From the NCBI GenBank assembly GCA_910587665.1, contig CAJUMZ010000016.1, positions 1 to 64,000 of the forward strand: a stretch of DNA of 64,000 nt, in the 5' to 3' direction. Positions 35,259-44,735 of the stretch are shown one piece after another. The stretch is from an uncultured Muribaculum sp. (GTDB taxonomy: Bacteria; Bacteroidota; Bacteroidia; Bacteroidales; Muribaculaceae). The position numbers were made by a program, and so were the translations under genes. Below the pieces are notes generated by a model. It worked only from the letters and a program-made list of their open reading frames with translations. It was not told the DNA's origin and made no database searches. The first letter of the stretch is position 1. Each line of letters opens with the position of its first letter.

Positions 35259-35349
35259 CAGCCGTAAAGTGAAGAGTGTGCCTTTAACTGTTTTTGGCAC
35301 GACTTTTGCAGTATGTCAGACGTTATAATAGATAATCATGCTTTAAATT

Positions 35350-36708
35350 ATGAACATATCACAAGAAAAGACGGGCAATGTAAGTGTAAAGCTCACAGTT
35401 GCCATCGAAGAAAACGACTACAAAGACAAGGTAGTTAAAGAACTTAAAGAAATCGGTAAAAAACATGCTATCCCCGGATTCCGTCAGGGACACGTGCCTT
35501 TTGGCGAACTCAACCGCCGTTTTGGCAAGCAGGTGACAAGCGACGTGATCAACAACGATGTATATGAGGCAGTCGTAAATTATATCCGTGAAAACAAGCT
35601 TGCAGTGCTCGGCGAGCCTGTACCCGTTGAAGTCAAGGAACTTGACCTTAAGAATGAAAAGGATTTCACATTCCAGTATGAGCTTGGTCTCGTACCCGAA
35701 ATTAATGTGACACTTGACAAGGATGTTCATCTCCCTTATTACACCATCGCGGTGACCGACGAGATGATCAACGAGCAAGACAAGAATTTCCGTGAACGCT
35801 TCGGAGCTCAGGTGCCCGGAGAAGAAGTTGAGCCCAATGCCCTTGTGAAGGGTTCTATAATGGAACTTAATGAAGATGGCTCGGTAAAGACCACCGACGA
35901 TGCAATACAGATGCTTAACGGCATTGTTGCTCCGATGTATTTCAAGGATAAGGCTGAGGCAGAAAAGTTTGCCGGCAAGAAGGTTAACGACAAGGTAATA
36001 TTCAATCCTTGGAAGACTTGCGACGGCAATGCTGCCGAACTTTCATCCATGCTTGGAGTAGACAAGGAAAAGTCTGCCGATATAAAGGGTGATTTTGAAC
36101 TTTCTATCTCGGAAATCATAGTGCTTCGCCCGGCAGAGCTCGGACAGGAGCTCTATGACAATGTACTCGGCAAGGACAAGGCTCACAATGAAGATGAATA
36201 TCGCGCCGGCATTAAGGAAATGATCGCGCGTGAACTTTCTCGCAACAGTGAGATGCTTTTCCGCGTTGACACAGAAAAGGCAATGATTGAAAAATACGGC
36301 AACATGGAGCTTCCTGTCGAGGTCCTTAAGAAATGGCTTGTACGCCATAACGAAGGTCTTACCGAAGAAAACATCGACGAGGAATACACCAAGATGGAGC
36401 CGGGTCTTAAATGGCAGCTTATCAAAGAGCGCCTTGGCGCTATCTGCGAAATCAAGATCGATGAGCAGGATCTCATCAATCACGCAAAGGCTATCGCCGC
36501 TATGCAGTTTGCCCAGTACGGCATGACAAACATGGATGACGATACTCTTGCCGACTATGCAAAACGTATCCTTGCCGACAAGAACTATCGCCCGCGCATA
36601 GTGGAGGAAGTAGGTGACATAAAGCTTTTCGACGCTATAAAGGAGAAAGTGACTGTCGACAACAAAGAGGTGTCGCTTGATGAATTTAAGGAAATCGCAT
36701 CGAAGTAA
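35350..36708 (+). CDS. tig: Trigger factor (ribosome-associated chaperone)
   Basis: 452 residues. The N-terminal ribosome-binding domain has the signature GFRQGHVPFGELNRRFG, with HVP in place of the usual GKVP. A central peptidyl-prolyl isomerase-like region (about 150-250) and a long helical C-terminal chaperone domain follow. It binds nascent chains at the exit tunnel. It lies directly upstream of clpP-clpX, the classic tig-clpP-clpX order, but a terminator and a separate clpP promoter split them here. Confidence 0.95.
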   Translation: MNISQEKTGNVSVKLTVAIEENDYKDKVVKELKEIGKKHAIPGFRQGHVPFGELNRRFGKQVTSDVINNDVYEAVVNYIRENKLAVLGEPVPVEVKELDLKNEKDFTFQYELGLVPEINVTLDKDVHLPYYTIAVTDEMINEQDKNFRERFGAQVPGEEVEPNALVKGSIMELNEDGSVKTTDDAIQMLNGIVAPMYFKDKAEAEKFAGKKVNDKVIFNPWKTCDGNAAELSSMLGVDKEKSADIKGDFELSISEIIVLRPAELGQELYDNVLGKDKAHNEDEYRAGIKEMIARELSRNSEMLFRVDTEKAMIEKYGNMELPVEVLKKWLVRHNEGLTEENIDEEYTKMEPGLKWQLIKERLGAICEIKIDEQDLINHAKAIAAMQFAQYGMTNMDDDTLADYAKRILADKNYRPRIVEEVGDIKLFDAIKEKVTVDNKEVSLDEFKEIASK

Positions 36709-36732
36709 TACGATTTTCACAATAAGACATGA

Positions 36733-36767
36733 GGCGGGCGTCACATCGGTGTCGCCCGTCTCTTTTA
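36733..36767 (+). terminator. Terminator between tig and clpP
   Basis: Stem GGCGGGCG/CGCCCGTC (8 bp with one G-U), loop of 12, then TCTCTTTT. Confidence 0.82.
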
Positions 36768-36796
36768 CACTCATGCAAATATTATTATCAAAAAAA

Positions 36797-36829
36797 TTTG
36801 CATTGACATCATTTTATTTTGTATCTTTG
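36797..36829 (+). promoter_or_regulatory. Promoter of clpP-clpX-recQ
   Basis: TTTG (36797-36800), 21 bases, TATCTTTG (36822-36829). The likely start near 36835 gives a leader of about 25 bases. Confidence 0.78.
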
Positions 36830-36859
36830 AATAACAAACAATAATCGAAAAGACAAAAC

Positions 36860-37549
36860 ATGAATAACGATTTCAGAAATTATGCAGTCAAGCATTTAGG
36901 CATGAACGGTCTCGCGCTTGACCAATATATCGCTGCTACCGGTGCTGCCAATGTGACTTCAAGCTATATTTCTCCTACGATCATAGAAGAGCGACAGCTT
37001 AACATTGCGCAGATGGACGTGTTTTCACGTCTTATGATGGACCGTATCATTTTTCTCGGTACTGAAGTAAACGACTATACCGCAAATGTGATTCAGGCTC
37101 AGCTTCTTTACCTTGACACTTCCGATCCCGGAAAGGATGTGTCAATATACATTAACTCGCCCGGTGGCTCGGTATACGCCGGTCTTGGCATATATGACAC
37201 AATGCAGTATATATCCAGCGATGTCGCAACCATATGCACAGGCATGGCTGCTTCCATGGCGGCTGTATTGCTTGTTGCCGGTGAGAAAGGCAAGCGTTTT
37301 GCCCTGAAACATTCCCGTGTAATGATCCATCAGCCGATGGGCGGCGCACAGGGGCAGGCGTCAGACATTGAGATCACCGCACGTGAAATCCAGAAACTCA
37401 AGAAAGAACTATATACAATCATTGCCGATCACTCCGGTCAGCCGTTTGACAAGGTGGAAAGAGACTCCGACCGCGACTATTGGATGACAGCCGAGGAGGC
37501 AAAACAATACGGTATGATTGACAACGTACTAGTAAAGGCCAATAAGTAA
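36860..37549 (+). CDS. clpP: ATP-dependent Clp protease proteolytic subunit
   Basis: 229 residues with the full Ser-His-Asp triad: Ser132 in GMAASMAAV, His157 in SRVMIHQPMGG and Asp206 in RDSDRDYWM. YINSPGGSV forms the handle region. The N-terminal 30 residues are longer than in E. coli and may be a cleaved propeptide. It forms the tetradecameric chamber with ClpX, encoded 16 bases downstream. Confidence 0.97.
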   Translation: MNNDFRNYAVKHLGMNGLALDQYIAATGAANVTSSYISPTIIEERQLNIAQMDVFSRLMMDRIIFLGTEVNDYTANVIQAQLLYLDTSDPGKDVSIYINSPGGSVYAGLGIYDTMQYISSDVATICTGMAASMAAVLLVAGEKGKRFALKHSRVMIHQPMGGAQGQASDIEITAREIQKLKKELYTIIADHSGQPFDKVERDSDRDYWMTAEEAKQYGMIDNVLVKANK

Positions 37550-37565
37550 TCAATTTAAACTGATT

Positions 37566-38810
37566 ATGGCAAAGAAAAAAGCAGAACAAGCCCAATGCTC
37601 TTTTTGCGGACGTCCCGCTGATATGGCAGAAGTTCTTGTGCCTTCGGCAGGGATTTCCGGCGTATATATCTGCTCCGACTGCGTGGAGGCTATCAACGGT
37701 ATACTCCATGACTACAAGGAGCAGGCAAAAGACACGGAACCGACCCAGATGGACTCCGTGCCGAAGCCTAAAGAGATCTATGATTACCTCAATCAGTATG
37801 TAATCGGACAAGACGAGGCAAAAAAGTATCTCTCCGTGGCGGTATATAATCACTATAAGCGTCTTGCGCAAGGCAAGGGTGATGATGTCGACATTGAAAA
37901 AAGCAATGTCATACTTGTCGGTCCTACCGGCACTGGGAAAACCTTGCTGGCAAAGACGATAGCCCGAATGCTCGATGTGCCGTTTACCATTGTTGATGCT
38001 ACCGTACTTACTCAGGCGGGATATGTCGGGGAGGATATTGAAAGCCTTCTGACACGCTTGCTTCAGGTTGCTGACTACGACGTGACGAAAGCGGAGAAAG
38101 GCATCGTATTCATCGACGAGATCGATAAGATCGCCCGTAAGGGTGACAATCCCTCGATTACGCGTGATGTCAGCGGCGAAGGTGTGCAGCAAGGTTTGCT
38201 GAAACTTCTTGAAGGCTCTGTAGTGAATGTGCCGCCGCAAGGAGGCAGGAAACATCCGGAACAGCGCATGATTCCCGTCGACACAAAGAATATCCTGTTT
38301 ATATGCGGAGGAGCATTTGATGGCATCGAGCAGAAAATAGCCCATCGACTGAACACGCATGTTGTAGGCTATTCTACTGATCCGGCAAGACAACGGGTAC
38401 AGCGCGAAAATTACTTGAAGTTCGTAGCCCCGCAAGACCTGAAATCTTTCGGTCTTATCCCCGAGATCATAGGGCGTCTCCCGATACTCACCAATCTTGA
38501 GCCCCTTGACCGTGAAGCCCTGCGCCGTGTGCTCACCGAGCCTAAAAATGCCATTGTGCGTCAATATGAAAAATTGTTTAGCATGGACGGAGTCAAGCTG
38601 ACGTTTGATTCTGAGGCACTTGACCTCATTGTAGACAAGGCGATTGAGTACAAACTTGGCGCGCGAGGCTTGCGATCTATCGTGGAAACGATTATGATTG
38701 ATTCGATGTTTGATGTCCCGTCTTCCGGTGTCAAGGAATTCACCGTGACTAAGGAATATGCTTTGGAGAAACTTCAGAAAGCTAATTTTGAACTAAACAA
38801 GACTGAATAA
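37566..38810 (+). CDS. clpX: Clp protease ATP-binding subunit ClpX
   Basis: 414 residues. The N-terminal C4 zinc-binding domain (CSFCGRPADMAEV, then CSDCVEAING) is the ClpX signature. The AAA+ domain has Walker A GPTGTGKT and Walker B FIDEIDKI, and there is an RKGDNPSITRDVSGEGVQQ pore-adjacent stretch. It unfolds tagged proteins for ClpP. It is co-transcribed with clpP and probably recQ (gap 32). Confidence 0.98.
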   Translation: MAKKKAEQAQCSFCGRPADMAEVLVPSAGISGVYICSDCVEAINGILHDYKEQAKDTEPTQMDSVPKPKEIYDYLNQYVIGQDEAKKYLSVAVYNHYKRLAQGKGDDVDIEKSNVILVGPTGTGKTLLAKTIARMLDVPFTIVDATVLTQAGYVGEDIESLLTRLLQVADYDVTKAEKGIVFIDEIDKIARKGDNPSITRDVSGEGVQQGLLKLLEGSVVNVPPQGGRKHPEQRMIPVDTKNILFICGGAFDGIEQKIAHRLNTHVVGYSTDPARQRVQRENYLKFVAPQDLKSFGLIPEIIGRLPILTNLEPLDREALRRVLTEPKNAIVRQYEKLFSMDGVKLTFDSEALDLIVDKAIEYKLGARGLRSIVETIMIDSMFDVPSSGVKEFTVTKEYALEKLQKANFELNKTE

Positions 38811-38842
38811 CAAATATTGCAACCGACTTGGAATAAAACCTT

Positions 38843-41029
38843 ATGACCATGGCAAAAAATCCCGCACTTATCGAGGAGTTGAAGCGACACTTCGGCTTTG
38901 ACACCTTCAAAGGAAATCAAGAAGCGATTATTTCCAGCCTCCTTGCAGGAAATGACACTTTTGTATTGATGCCTACAGGAGGGGGTAAATCATTGTGCTA
39001 TCAATTGCCTGCGCTCATAATGGAAGGAACAGCCATTGTAATCTCTCCGCTGATTGCGCTGATGAAAAATCAGGTTGACGCCATGCGTAATTTCAGTGAG
39101 GATGACAACGTGGCCCATTTCCTTAATTCATCGCTAAACAAAGCGGCGATCGACCAAGTCAAAAGCGATATTCTCGCCAAAAAGACAAAACTGCTTTATG
39201 TCGCGCCTGAATCGCTGACTAAAGAAGAAAACATTGAGTTCCTTAAAACCGTGCCGATCTCGTTTTATGCCGTTGACGAGGCTCACTGTATCTCTGAATG
39301 GGGACATGATTTCCGCCCGGAATACCGGCGGATCCGACCTATTATAAACGAGATATGCCGTAGACCTGTAATCGCCCTTACAGCAACGGCTACGCCTAAG
39401 GTGCAACACGATATACAGAAAAATCTCGGCATGCAGTCGGCTGCGGTATTCAAATCTTCCTTTAACCGTAAAAATCTTTATTACGAGGTCAGACCCAAAA
39501 CAACAAATATTGACCGGGAAATAATAAAGTTCATAAAGTCACAGGAAGGTAAAAGCGGTATTATTTACTGCCTGAGCCGCAAAAAGGTAGAGGAACTTAC
39601 TGAAATCCTTAAAGTCAACAATATCAGGGCACTTGCCTACCATGCAGGAATGGACAGTGCCACCCGTTCGGCAAATCAAGACGCGTTCCTGATGGAGAAT
39701 GTGGATGTGATAGTCGCCACAATTGCTTTTGGCATGGGGATTGATAAGCCTGATGTGCGATTTGTAATCCATTACGACATACCCAAATCCCTTGAAGGCT
39801 ACTATCAGGAGACGGGTCGCGCGGGTCGTGACGGCGGGGAAGGTATCTGCATTACTTTTTATCAGAACAAGGATCTCTTGAAAATGGAAAAATTCATGCA
39901 GGGAAAACCACTCGCTGAACAGGAAATCGGTAAGCAGCTGTTGATGGAGACTGCATCTTACGCAGAGTCGTCAATATGCAGGCGGAAATCATTGTTACAT
40001 TATTTTGGTGAAGAATATTTTGAAGAAAATTGCGGAAATTGTGACAATTGTCTAAATCCTAAAAAACAAGTGGAAGCTAAAGATGAATTATGTGCGGTTA
40101 TTGAAACCGTGACTGCTCTCAAGGAAAAATTTAAGGCTGAGCAGGTGATTGATGTGATGCTTGGTAAAAACACGGCTACAGTGAAGTCTTACAACCAAGA
40201 TGGCCTTGAAGTGTTCGGATGCCTTCAGGGCTCTGATGCAAAGACTATCAATACTGTGATACGTCAGGCGATTATAGCCGGCTATATTGACCGTGATATT
40301 GAAAATTTTGGTTTACTAAAGATTACAAAGAAAGGAAAAGATTATTACAAAAAACCTGTGTCATTTAAGATTGTTGAAGATAATGATTTCAACGAGGATG
40401 AAGAAGAGATGGTGGTAAAGAGCGGTGCGGCGTGTGCCGTTGACCCTGAGCTTTACAATATCCTCAAGGATTTGCGTAAGAAACTGGCAAAGAAACTCGA
40501 GCTGCCTACATATGTCATCTTCCAGGATCCCTCTCTTGAAGCCATGGCGACTACTTATCCCGTTACTCTTGAGGAGCTTCAGAACATTCCCGGTGTAGGA
40601 GCTGGGAAGGCTAAGCGTTATGGGGAGGATTTCATAAAGGTTATCAAGACCCACGTGGAAGAAAATGAGATCGAGCGTCCTGAGGATCTGAGAGTGAGGA
40701 GTGTCGCAAACAAGAGTAAGCTTAAAATATCCATAATTCAGGGTATTGACCGCAAGATTGCACTTGATGCGCTTGCCGAGAGCAAGGGACTTGAATTTAA
40801 CGAGCTGCTTGATGAAATCGAGGCAATCGTATATTCCGGAACAAAGATCAGCATTGATTACTTCCTTAATGAGATCATGGATGAAGACCGTCAGCTTGAT
40901 CTGTTTGATTACTTTAAGGAAAGTGAGAGCGATGACCTTCAGGAAGCGATCAATGAACTCGGGAATGAATTTACCGAAGAAGAGATAAGGCTTATGCGCA
41001 TCAAGTTCCTTTCAGAGATGGGCAACTGA
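38843..41029 (+). CDS. recQ: ATP-dependent DNA helicase RecQ
   Basis: 728 residues. Walker A MPTGGGKSLCYQLPA and the DEAH box AVDEAHCISEWGHDFRPEY mark the SF2 core. The RecQ-C-terminal zinc Cys cluster is visible as CRRKSLLHYF, then ENCGNCDNC. A winged helix and an HRDC domain (about 530-605) follow; the C-terminal 120 residues are a Bacteroidetes-type extension. It unwinds DNA in recombination and repair. ATG 38843 has a second in-frame ATG two codons later. It ends before a strong terminator. Confidence 0.95.
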   Translation: MTMAKNPALIEELKRHFGFDTFKGNQEAIISSLLAGNDTFVLMPTGGGKSLCYQLPALIMEGTAIVISPLIALMKNQVDAMRNFSEDDNVAHFLNSSLNKAAIDQVKSDILAKKTKLLYVAPESLTKEENIEFLKTVPISFYAVDEAHCISEWGHDFRPEYRRIRPIINEICRRPVIALTATATPKVQHDIQKNLGMQSAAVFKSSFNRKNLYYEVRPKTTNIDREIIKFIKSQEGKSGIIYCLSRKKVEELTEILKVNNIRALAYHAGMDSATRSANQDAFLMENVDVIVATIAFGMGIDKPDVRFVIHYDIPKSLEGYYQETGRAGRDGGEGICITFYQNKDLLKMEKFMQGKPLAEQEIGKQLLMETASYAESSICRRKSLLHYFGEEYFEENCGNCDNCLNPKKQVEAKDELCAVIETVTALKEKFKAEQVIDVMLGKNTATVKSYNQDGLEVFGCLQGSDAKTINTVIRQAIIAGYIDRDIENFGLLKITKKGKDYYKKPVSFKIVEDNDFNEDEEEMVVKSGAACAVDPELYNILKDLRKKLAKKLELPTYVIFQDPSLEAMATTYPVTLEELQNIPGVGAGKAKRYGEDFIKVIKTHVEENEIERPEDLRVRSVANKSKLKISIIQGIDRKIALDALAESKGLEFNELLDEIEAIVYSGTKISIDYFLNEIMDEDRQLDLFDYFKESESDDLQEAINELGNEFTEEEIRLMRIKFLSEMGN

Positions 41030-41054
41030 CAACCGACAACTGAAAACATAAATC

Positions 41055-41111
41055 ATGCACTTTTGCTGAAAGCAACCTCTGTTTTTGAGCAAAAGTGCAT
41101 GTTTTATTTAT
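41055..41111 (+). terminator. Terminator after recQ
   Basis: A 13-bp stem ATGCACTTTTGCT/AGCAAAAGTGCAT (41055-41067 and 41088-41100), with a 20-base loop, then GTTTTATTTAT. Confidence 0.9.
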
Positions 41112-41127
41112 AAATACTGTCATTTTA

Positions 41128-41158
41128 TTGCCAAATAGCTCATAAATGAGTATATTTG
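41128..41158 (+). promoter_or_regulatory. Promoter of purU-hisHAF-hisIE-ftsE
   Basis: TTG (41128-41130), 20 bases, TATATTTG (41151-41158). Leader of about 20 bases to the purU ATG. Confidence 0.75.
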
Positions 41159-41183
41159 CAGAATTAACGCAGTCGTTGCTATT

Positions 41184-42053
41184 ATGGAACAGAAACAAAA
41201 AAATACAGCCATACTCCTGATGCATTGCCCGGATCAACCGGGCATCATAGCCGTCATTACAGAATTTATAAATGTCAATGGCGGAAATATTGTGTATCTC
41301 GACCAGTATGTCGACCGTATAAACGGAGTGTTTTACATGAGAGTGGAGTGGGAGCTTGACAACTTTATTATTCCCAAAGAAAAGATTGAGGAATATTTTA
41401 AAGTCCTGTATGCGCAGCGCTACAATCTTAACTATACACTCAAATTTTCCGACAAGAAGCAGCGTATGGCAATATTTGTCAGCAAGATGTCACATTGTCT
41501 TTATGACATTCTTGCGCGATATATATCCGGCGAATGGGAAGTAGAGATACCTGTGATTATCAGTAATCATCCTGACCTTTCAGTGGTGGCCGAGCAGTTT
41601 AAGATACCATTTGAGGTAGTACCGATAACGAAGGACAACAAGCCGGAGATGGAAGCAAAGGAATTCGAGATACTGGATTCGCACGATGTTGATTTTATCG
41701 TGCTTGCCCGATATATGCAGGTGCTGTCGGAAGATTTCATAAACCGCTATCCTCACCATATCATAAACATACACCACTCATTTTTGCCCGCTTTTGTCGG
41801 AGCGAAGCCCTACCATGCCGCTTACGACCGTGGGGTAAAGCTTATAGGTGCGACAAGCCACTATGTGACACCCGATCTTGACGCCGGTCCTATCATCGAG
41901 CAAGACATTACGCGCGTGACTCACAAAGATACGGTAGCCGACCTCGTAAAGAAAGGGCGTGACCTTGAAAAGATTGTGCTTTCGCGCGCCGTAGAAAAGC
42001 ATATCCAGCGCAAGATACTTACATATAACAACAAGACAATCGTGTTTAGCTGA
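41184..42053 (+). CDS. purU: Formyltetrahydrofolate deformylase
   Basis: 289 residues: an N-terminal ACT domain (about 8-90: ILLMHCPDQPGIIAVIT) and a formyltransferase-like C-terminal domain. The catalytic Asn/His/Asp are seen in IINIHHSFLPAF and LDAGPIIEQ. It hydrolyses 10-formyl-THF to formate and THF, balancing one-carbon units and feeding formate-dependent PurT. It is the first gene of an operon with the his genes (gap 7 bases). No PurT is in the window. Confidence 0.95.
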   Translation: MEQKQKNTAILLMHCPDQPGIIAVITEFINVNGGNIVYLDQYVDRINGVFYMRVEWELDNFIIPKEKIEEYFKVLYAQRYNLNYTLKFSDKKQRMAIFVSKMSHCLYDILARYISGEWEVEIPVIISNHPDLSVVAEQFKIPFEVVPITKDNKPEMEAKEFEILDSHDVDFIVLARYMQVLSEDFINRYPHHIINIHHSFLPAFVGAKPYHAAYDRGVKLIGATSHYVTPDLDAGPIIEQDITRVTHKDTVADLVKKGRDLEKIVLSRAVEKHIQRKILTYNNKTIVFS

Positions 42054-42060
42054 TTACATA

Positions 42061-42651
42061 ATGGGTGTCGCTGTTATAAAGTATAATGCCGGAAATAATT
42101 TTTCCGTGCTTTGTGCGCTGCGTAGGCTGGGCGTCGAGGCTGTTGTGACCGATGACTTTGATGTTGTCAGGAACGCCGATAAGGTCATCTTCCCTGGTGT
42201 GGGAGAGGCATCCTCGGCGATGAGTTATCTGCGATCCGGCAATCTTGACTCTTTGATACGGTCTCTCCTTCAACCGGTGCTTGGCATATGTATAGGGCAA
42301 CAACTCATGTGCCGTCATTCTGAAGAAGGCGACACTGATTGTCTTGGGATTTTTGATGCGGAAGTGAAGCGTTTTCCGGTCAACGGAAACATGAAAGTCC
42401 CACACATGGGTTGGAACAACCTCCGTGTTACTTCCGGTGACGGTGTTGTCCCTGCTGCGGTTGACAATTCATATGTCTACTATGTCCACAGCTATTATGT
42501 GCCGGTGTGTGACTACACAACTGCGGTAACGGATTATATTCTGCCTTTCAGTGCATCTATGCGAAAAGAAAATTTCTATGCCACGCAGTTTCATCCCGAA
42601 AAAAGCGGCGATGTCGGTGAAAAAATATTAAAAAATTTCCTTGAGTTATGA
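42061..42651 (+). CDS. hisH: Imidazole glycerol phosphate synthase, glutaminase subunit
   Basis: 196 residues, a class I glutaminase with the Cys in GICIGQQLMC and the His-Glu in ATQFHPEKSGD. It supplies ammonia to HisF. The stop overlaps the hisA start by 4 bases (ATGA), so the two are translationally coupled. Confidence 0.96.
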   Translation: MGVAVIKYNAGNNFSVLCALRRLGVEAVVTDDFDVVRNADKVIFPGVGEASSAMSYLRSGNLDSLIRSLLQPVLGICIGQQLMCRHSEEGDTDCLGIFDAEVKRFPVNGNMKVPHMGWNNLRVTSGDGVVPAAVDNSYVYYVHSYYVPVCDYTTAVTDYILPFSASMRKENFYATQFHPEKSGDVGEKILKNFLEL

Positions 42652-43373
42652 TACAGGTGATTCCCGCTATTGATATAATAGGAGGCAAGTGTGTGCGGCT
42701 TACCCGAGGAGACTATGACAGCTTCAGGGTGTATGGCGAAGACCCTGTCGATATGGCAAAAAGGTTCTGTGATGCCGGATGTCGTCAGCTCCATGTCGTT
42801 GATCTTGACGGAGCAAGGTCAAGTCACATAGTAAATTACCGGGCTCTTGAAAATATTGCATCTCACACGTCAATGATTATTGATTTCGGAGGTGGACTTA
42901 AGAGTGACGAGGATGTTCGTATTGCCTTTGATTGTGGAGCGTCCATGATAACCGGCGGCAGCATTGCCGTAAAATCGCCGGAAATGTTTGAAGGATGGCT
43001 TTGCCGATACGGTGCAGAACGGGTGATACTCGGTGCCGATGTGAATGGAGGCAAAATAGCTACCGATGGATGGCTCGAACAGTCTGAGCATGACCTCCTT
43101 GATTTTATCCGTGATTACTACGCCAAAGGCATACGACAGATTATATCGACCGATATATCTGTAGACGGGACTCTTGCCGGACCATCTGTCGGCATGTACA
43201 AGGCAATGATGACGGCACTTCCTGAAGCACGCATCATTGCCAGTGGAGGAGTAAGTTCACTTGACGATATAACGTCACTTGATGATGTCGGTGTACCTGC
43301 GGTGATTGTCGGAAAGGCTATTTATGAGGGGCGTATAACATTAAAGGATTTGGAAAGGATAGCCATATGTTAG
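42648..43373 (+). CDS. hisA: ProFAR isomerase HisA
   Basis: 241 residues, TIM barrel. IPAIDIIGGKCVRLTRGDY carries the catalytic Asp and GADVNGGKIATDGW the second half. It isomerises ProFAR to PRFAR in histidine synthesis. Its stop overlaps the hisF start by 7 bases. Confidence 0.96.
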   Translation: MIQVIPAIDIIGGKCVRLTRGDYDSFRVYGEDPVDMAKRFCDAGCRQLHVVDLDGARSSHIVNYRALENIASHTSMIIDFGGGLKSDEDVRIAFDCGASMITGGSIAVKSPEMFEGWLCRYGAERVILGADVNGGKIATDGWLEQSEHDLLDFIRDYYAKGIRQIISTDISVDGTLAGPSVGMYKAMMTALPEARIIASGGVSSLDDITSLDDVGVPAVIVGKAIYEGRITLKDLERIAIC

Positions 43374-44122
43374 CGAAACGAATAATTCCGTGCCTTGATG
43401 TTAAAGACGGCAAGACGGTCAAAGGAGTGAACTTTGTTAATTTCCGCAATGCAGGCGATCCGGTGGAACTTGGGAAAAAGTACAGCGATGACGGTGCCGA
43501 TGAGCTCGTGTATCTTGACATAACGGCATCTCACGAAGGAAGAAAGACATTCATTGATCTTGTGACAAGGGTTGCGGAAAACATCAATATACCGTTCACC
43601 GTAGGAGGTGGCATAGGAAGTGTGGCGGATGTCGAGAAGTTGCTTGATGCCGGGGCTGACAAGGTTTCGGTGAATTCATCCGCATTGCGCAATCCGTCAC
43701 TTATAGATGGGATCGTATCGCGTTTTGGGTCGCAGGTATGTGTCCTTGCGATTGACGCCCGTTTTACAGATGGTGACTGGCTCTGTTATGTCAACGGAGG
43801 GCGCGTGCCTACTGAGCGCCATTTATTTGAATGGGCACGCGAAGGGGCTGACCGGGGAGCCGGAGAGATACTGTTTACGAGCATGGATCATGACGGTGTC
43901 AAGACCGGATTTGCATGTGAGGCTTTGTCAAGACTCTCCGAAGAACTCCCGATACCTGTCATTGCCTCCGGAGGAGCGGGGGAGTATTCTCATTTTTATG
44001 AAGTATTTACCGAAGGAAAAGCTGATGCGGCGCTTGCCGCCGGCATTTTTCATTTCAATGAAATTGCAATTGACGGTTTAAAGCATTATCTTTATGACCG
44101 AAATATAAACATAAGATTATAA
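43367..44122 (+). CDS. hisF: Imidazole glycerol phosphate synthase, cyclase subunit
   Basis: 251 residues, TIM barrel paralogous to HisA. Catalytic Asp in IIPCLDVKDG and Asp in LAIDARFTDG; FTVGGGIGSVADVEKLL and SGGAGEYSHF bind phosphate. It makes IGP and AICAR from PRFAR with ammonia from HisH. AICAR feeds purine synthesis, linking this operon to the purL locus. Confidence 0.97.
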   Translation: MLAKRIIPCLDVKDGKTVKGVNFVNFRNAGDPVELGKKYSDDGADELVYLDITASHEGRKTFIDLVTRVAENINIPFTVGGGIGSVADVEKLLDAGADKVSVNSSALRNPSLIDGIVSRFGSQVCVLAIDARFTDGDWLCYVNGGRVPTERHLFEWAREGADRGAGEILFTSMDHDGVKTGFACEALSRLSEELPIPVIASGGAGEYSHFYEVFTEGKADAALAAGIFHFNEIAIDGLKHYLYDRNINIRL

Positions 44123-44127
44123 CTATT

Positions 44128-44727
44128 ATGGCAAACCTTAACTTTCAAAAACTTGGCGGTCTTGTGCCGGCTATTATCCAAGATGCGCAGACTAAAAATG
44201 TGTTGATGCTCGGCTTCATGAACGAAGAAGCCTATGACAAGACCGTGGCTGAAGGGAAAGTGACATTTTTCAGCCGTACCAAAAACCGTCTTTGGACCAA
44301 AGGGGAGGAAAGCGGTAATTTTTTGAATGTGGTATCAATGGAGGAGGATTGTGACAATGACACATTGCTTGTAAAGGTCAATCCCGTAGGCCCTGTATGT
44401 CATAATGGCACTGATACCTGTTTCGGCACGGAAAATAAGCGCGGTATTGAATTTTTAAGCTATCTCCAAGATTTTATTATACGCCGTCATGAAGAGATGC
44501 CCGAAGACTCTTATACTACGCTCTTGTTTAAAAAGGGGCTTAACAGAATGGCCCAGAAGGTAGGCGAAGAAGCAGTGGAGACTGTCATCGAGGCCACCAA
44601 TGGCACAGACAATCGGCTTATATATGAAGCGTCCGATCTTTTATACCATCTTATCGTGCTTCTCACTGCAAAGGGTCACCGCATAGAAGAGCTGTCGGCC
44701 GAACTTGCTCGTCGTCATAAAGGTTGA
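44128..44727 (+). CDS. hisIE: Bifunctional phosphoribosyl-AMP cyclohydrolase / phosphoribosyl-ATP pyrophosphatase
   Basis: 199 residues. The N-terminal HisI half carries MLGFMNEEAYDKT, TKNRLWTKGEESGN and the Cys pair in VCHNGTDTCFG. The C-terminal HisE half (about 105-199) has MAQKVGEEAVETVIEA. It catalyses the second and third steps of histidine synthesis. The ABC gene follows immediately. Confidence 0.96.
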   Translation: MANLNFQKLGGLVPAIIQDAQTKNVLMLGFMNEEAYDKTVAEGKVTFFSRTKNRLWTKGEESGNFLNVVSMEEDCDNDTLLVKVNPVGPVCHNGTDTCFGTENKRGIEFLSYLQDFIIRRHEEMPEDSYTTLLFKKGLNRMAQKVGEEAVETVIEATNGTDNRLIYEASDLLYHLIVLLTAKGHRIEELSAELARRHKG

Positions 44728-44735
44728 TTTGGAAA

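Larger units (their letters stand above)
35015..35349. other. 335-base intergenic region between purL and tig
   Basis: The gap holds the minus-strand promoter for purL (35051-35082) and the plus-strand promoter for tig (35227-35258). Between them lie about 140 AT-rich bases with no gene-like ORF and no repeat I can find. After the tig promoter there is an 85-base leader with a small hairpin GTGCC/GGCAC (35278-35300). Confidence 0.6.

Noticed and set aside
35165..35260. Short peptide ORF (ATG 35217) ahead of tig
   Set aside because: It encodes only about 16 residues and runs through the tig promoter, so it cannot be translated from the tig mRNA.
36043..36774. 243-residue minus-strand frame over tig
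   Set aside because: Antisense shadow of trigger factor with no motif or regulatory signal.
37419..38564. 381-residue open frame on the minus strand over clpP/clpX
   Set aside because: It lies antisense to two well-recognised genes, has no family-like motifs and no promoter, and its long frame follows from codon bias of clpX.
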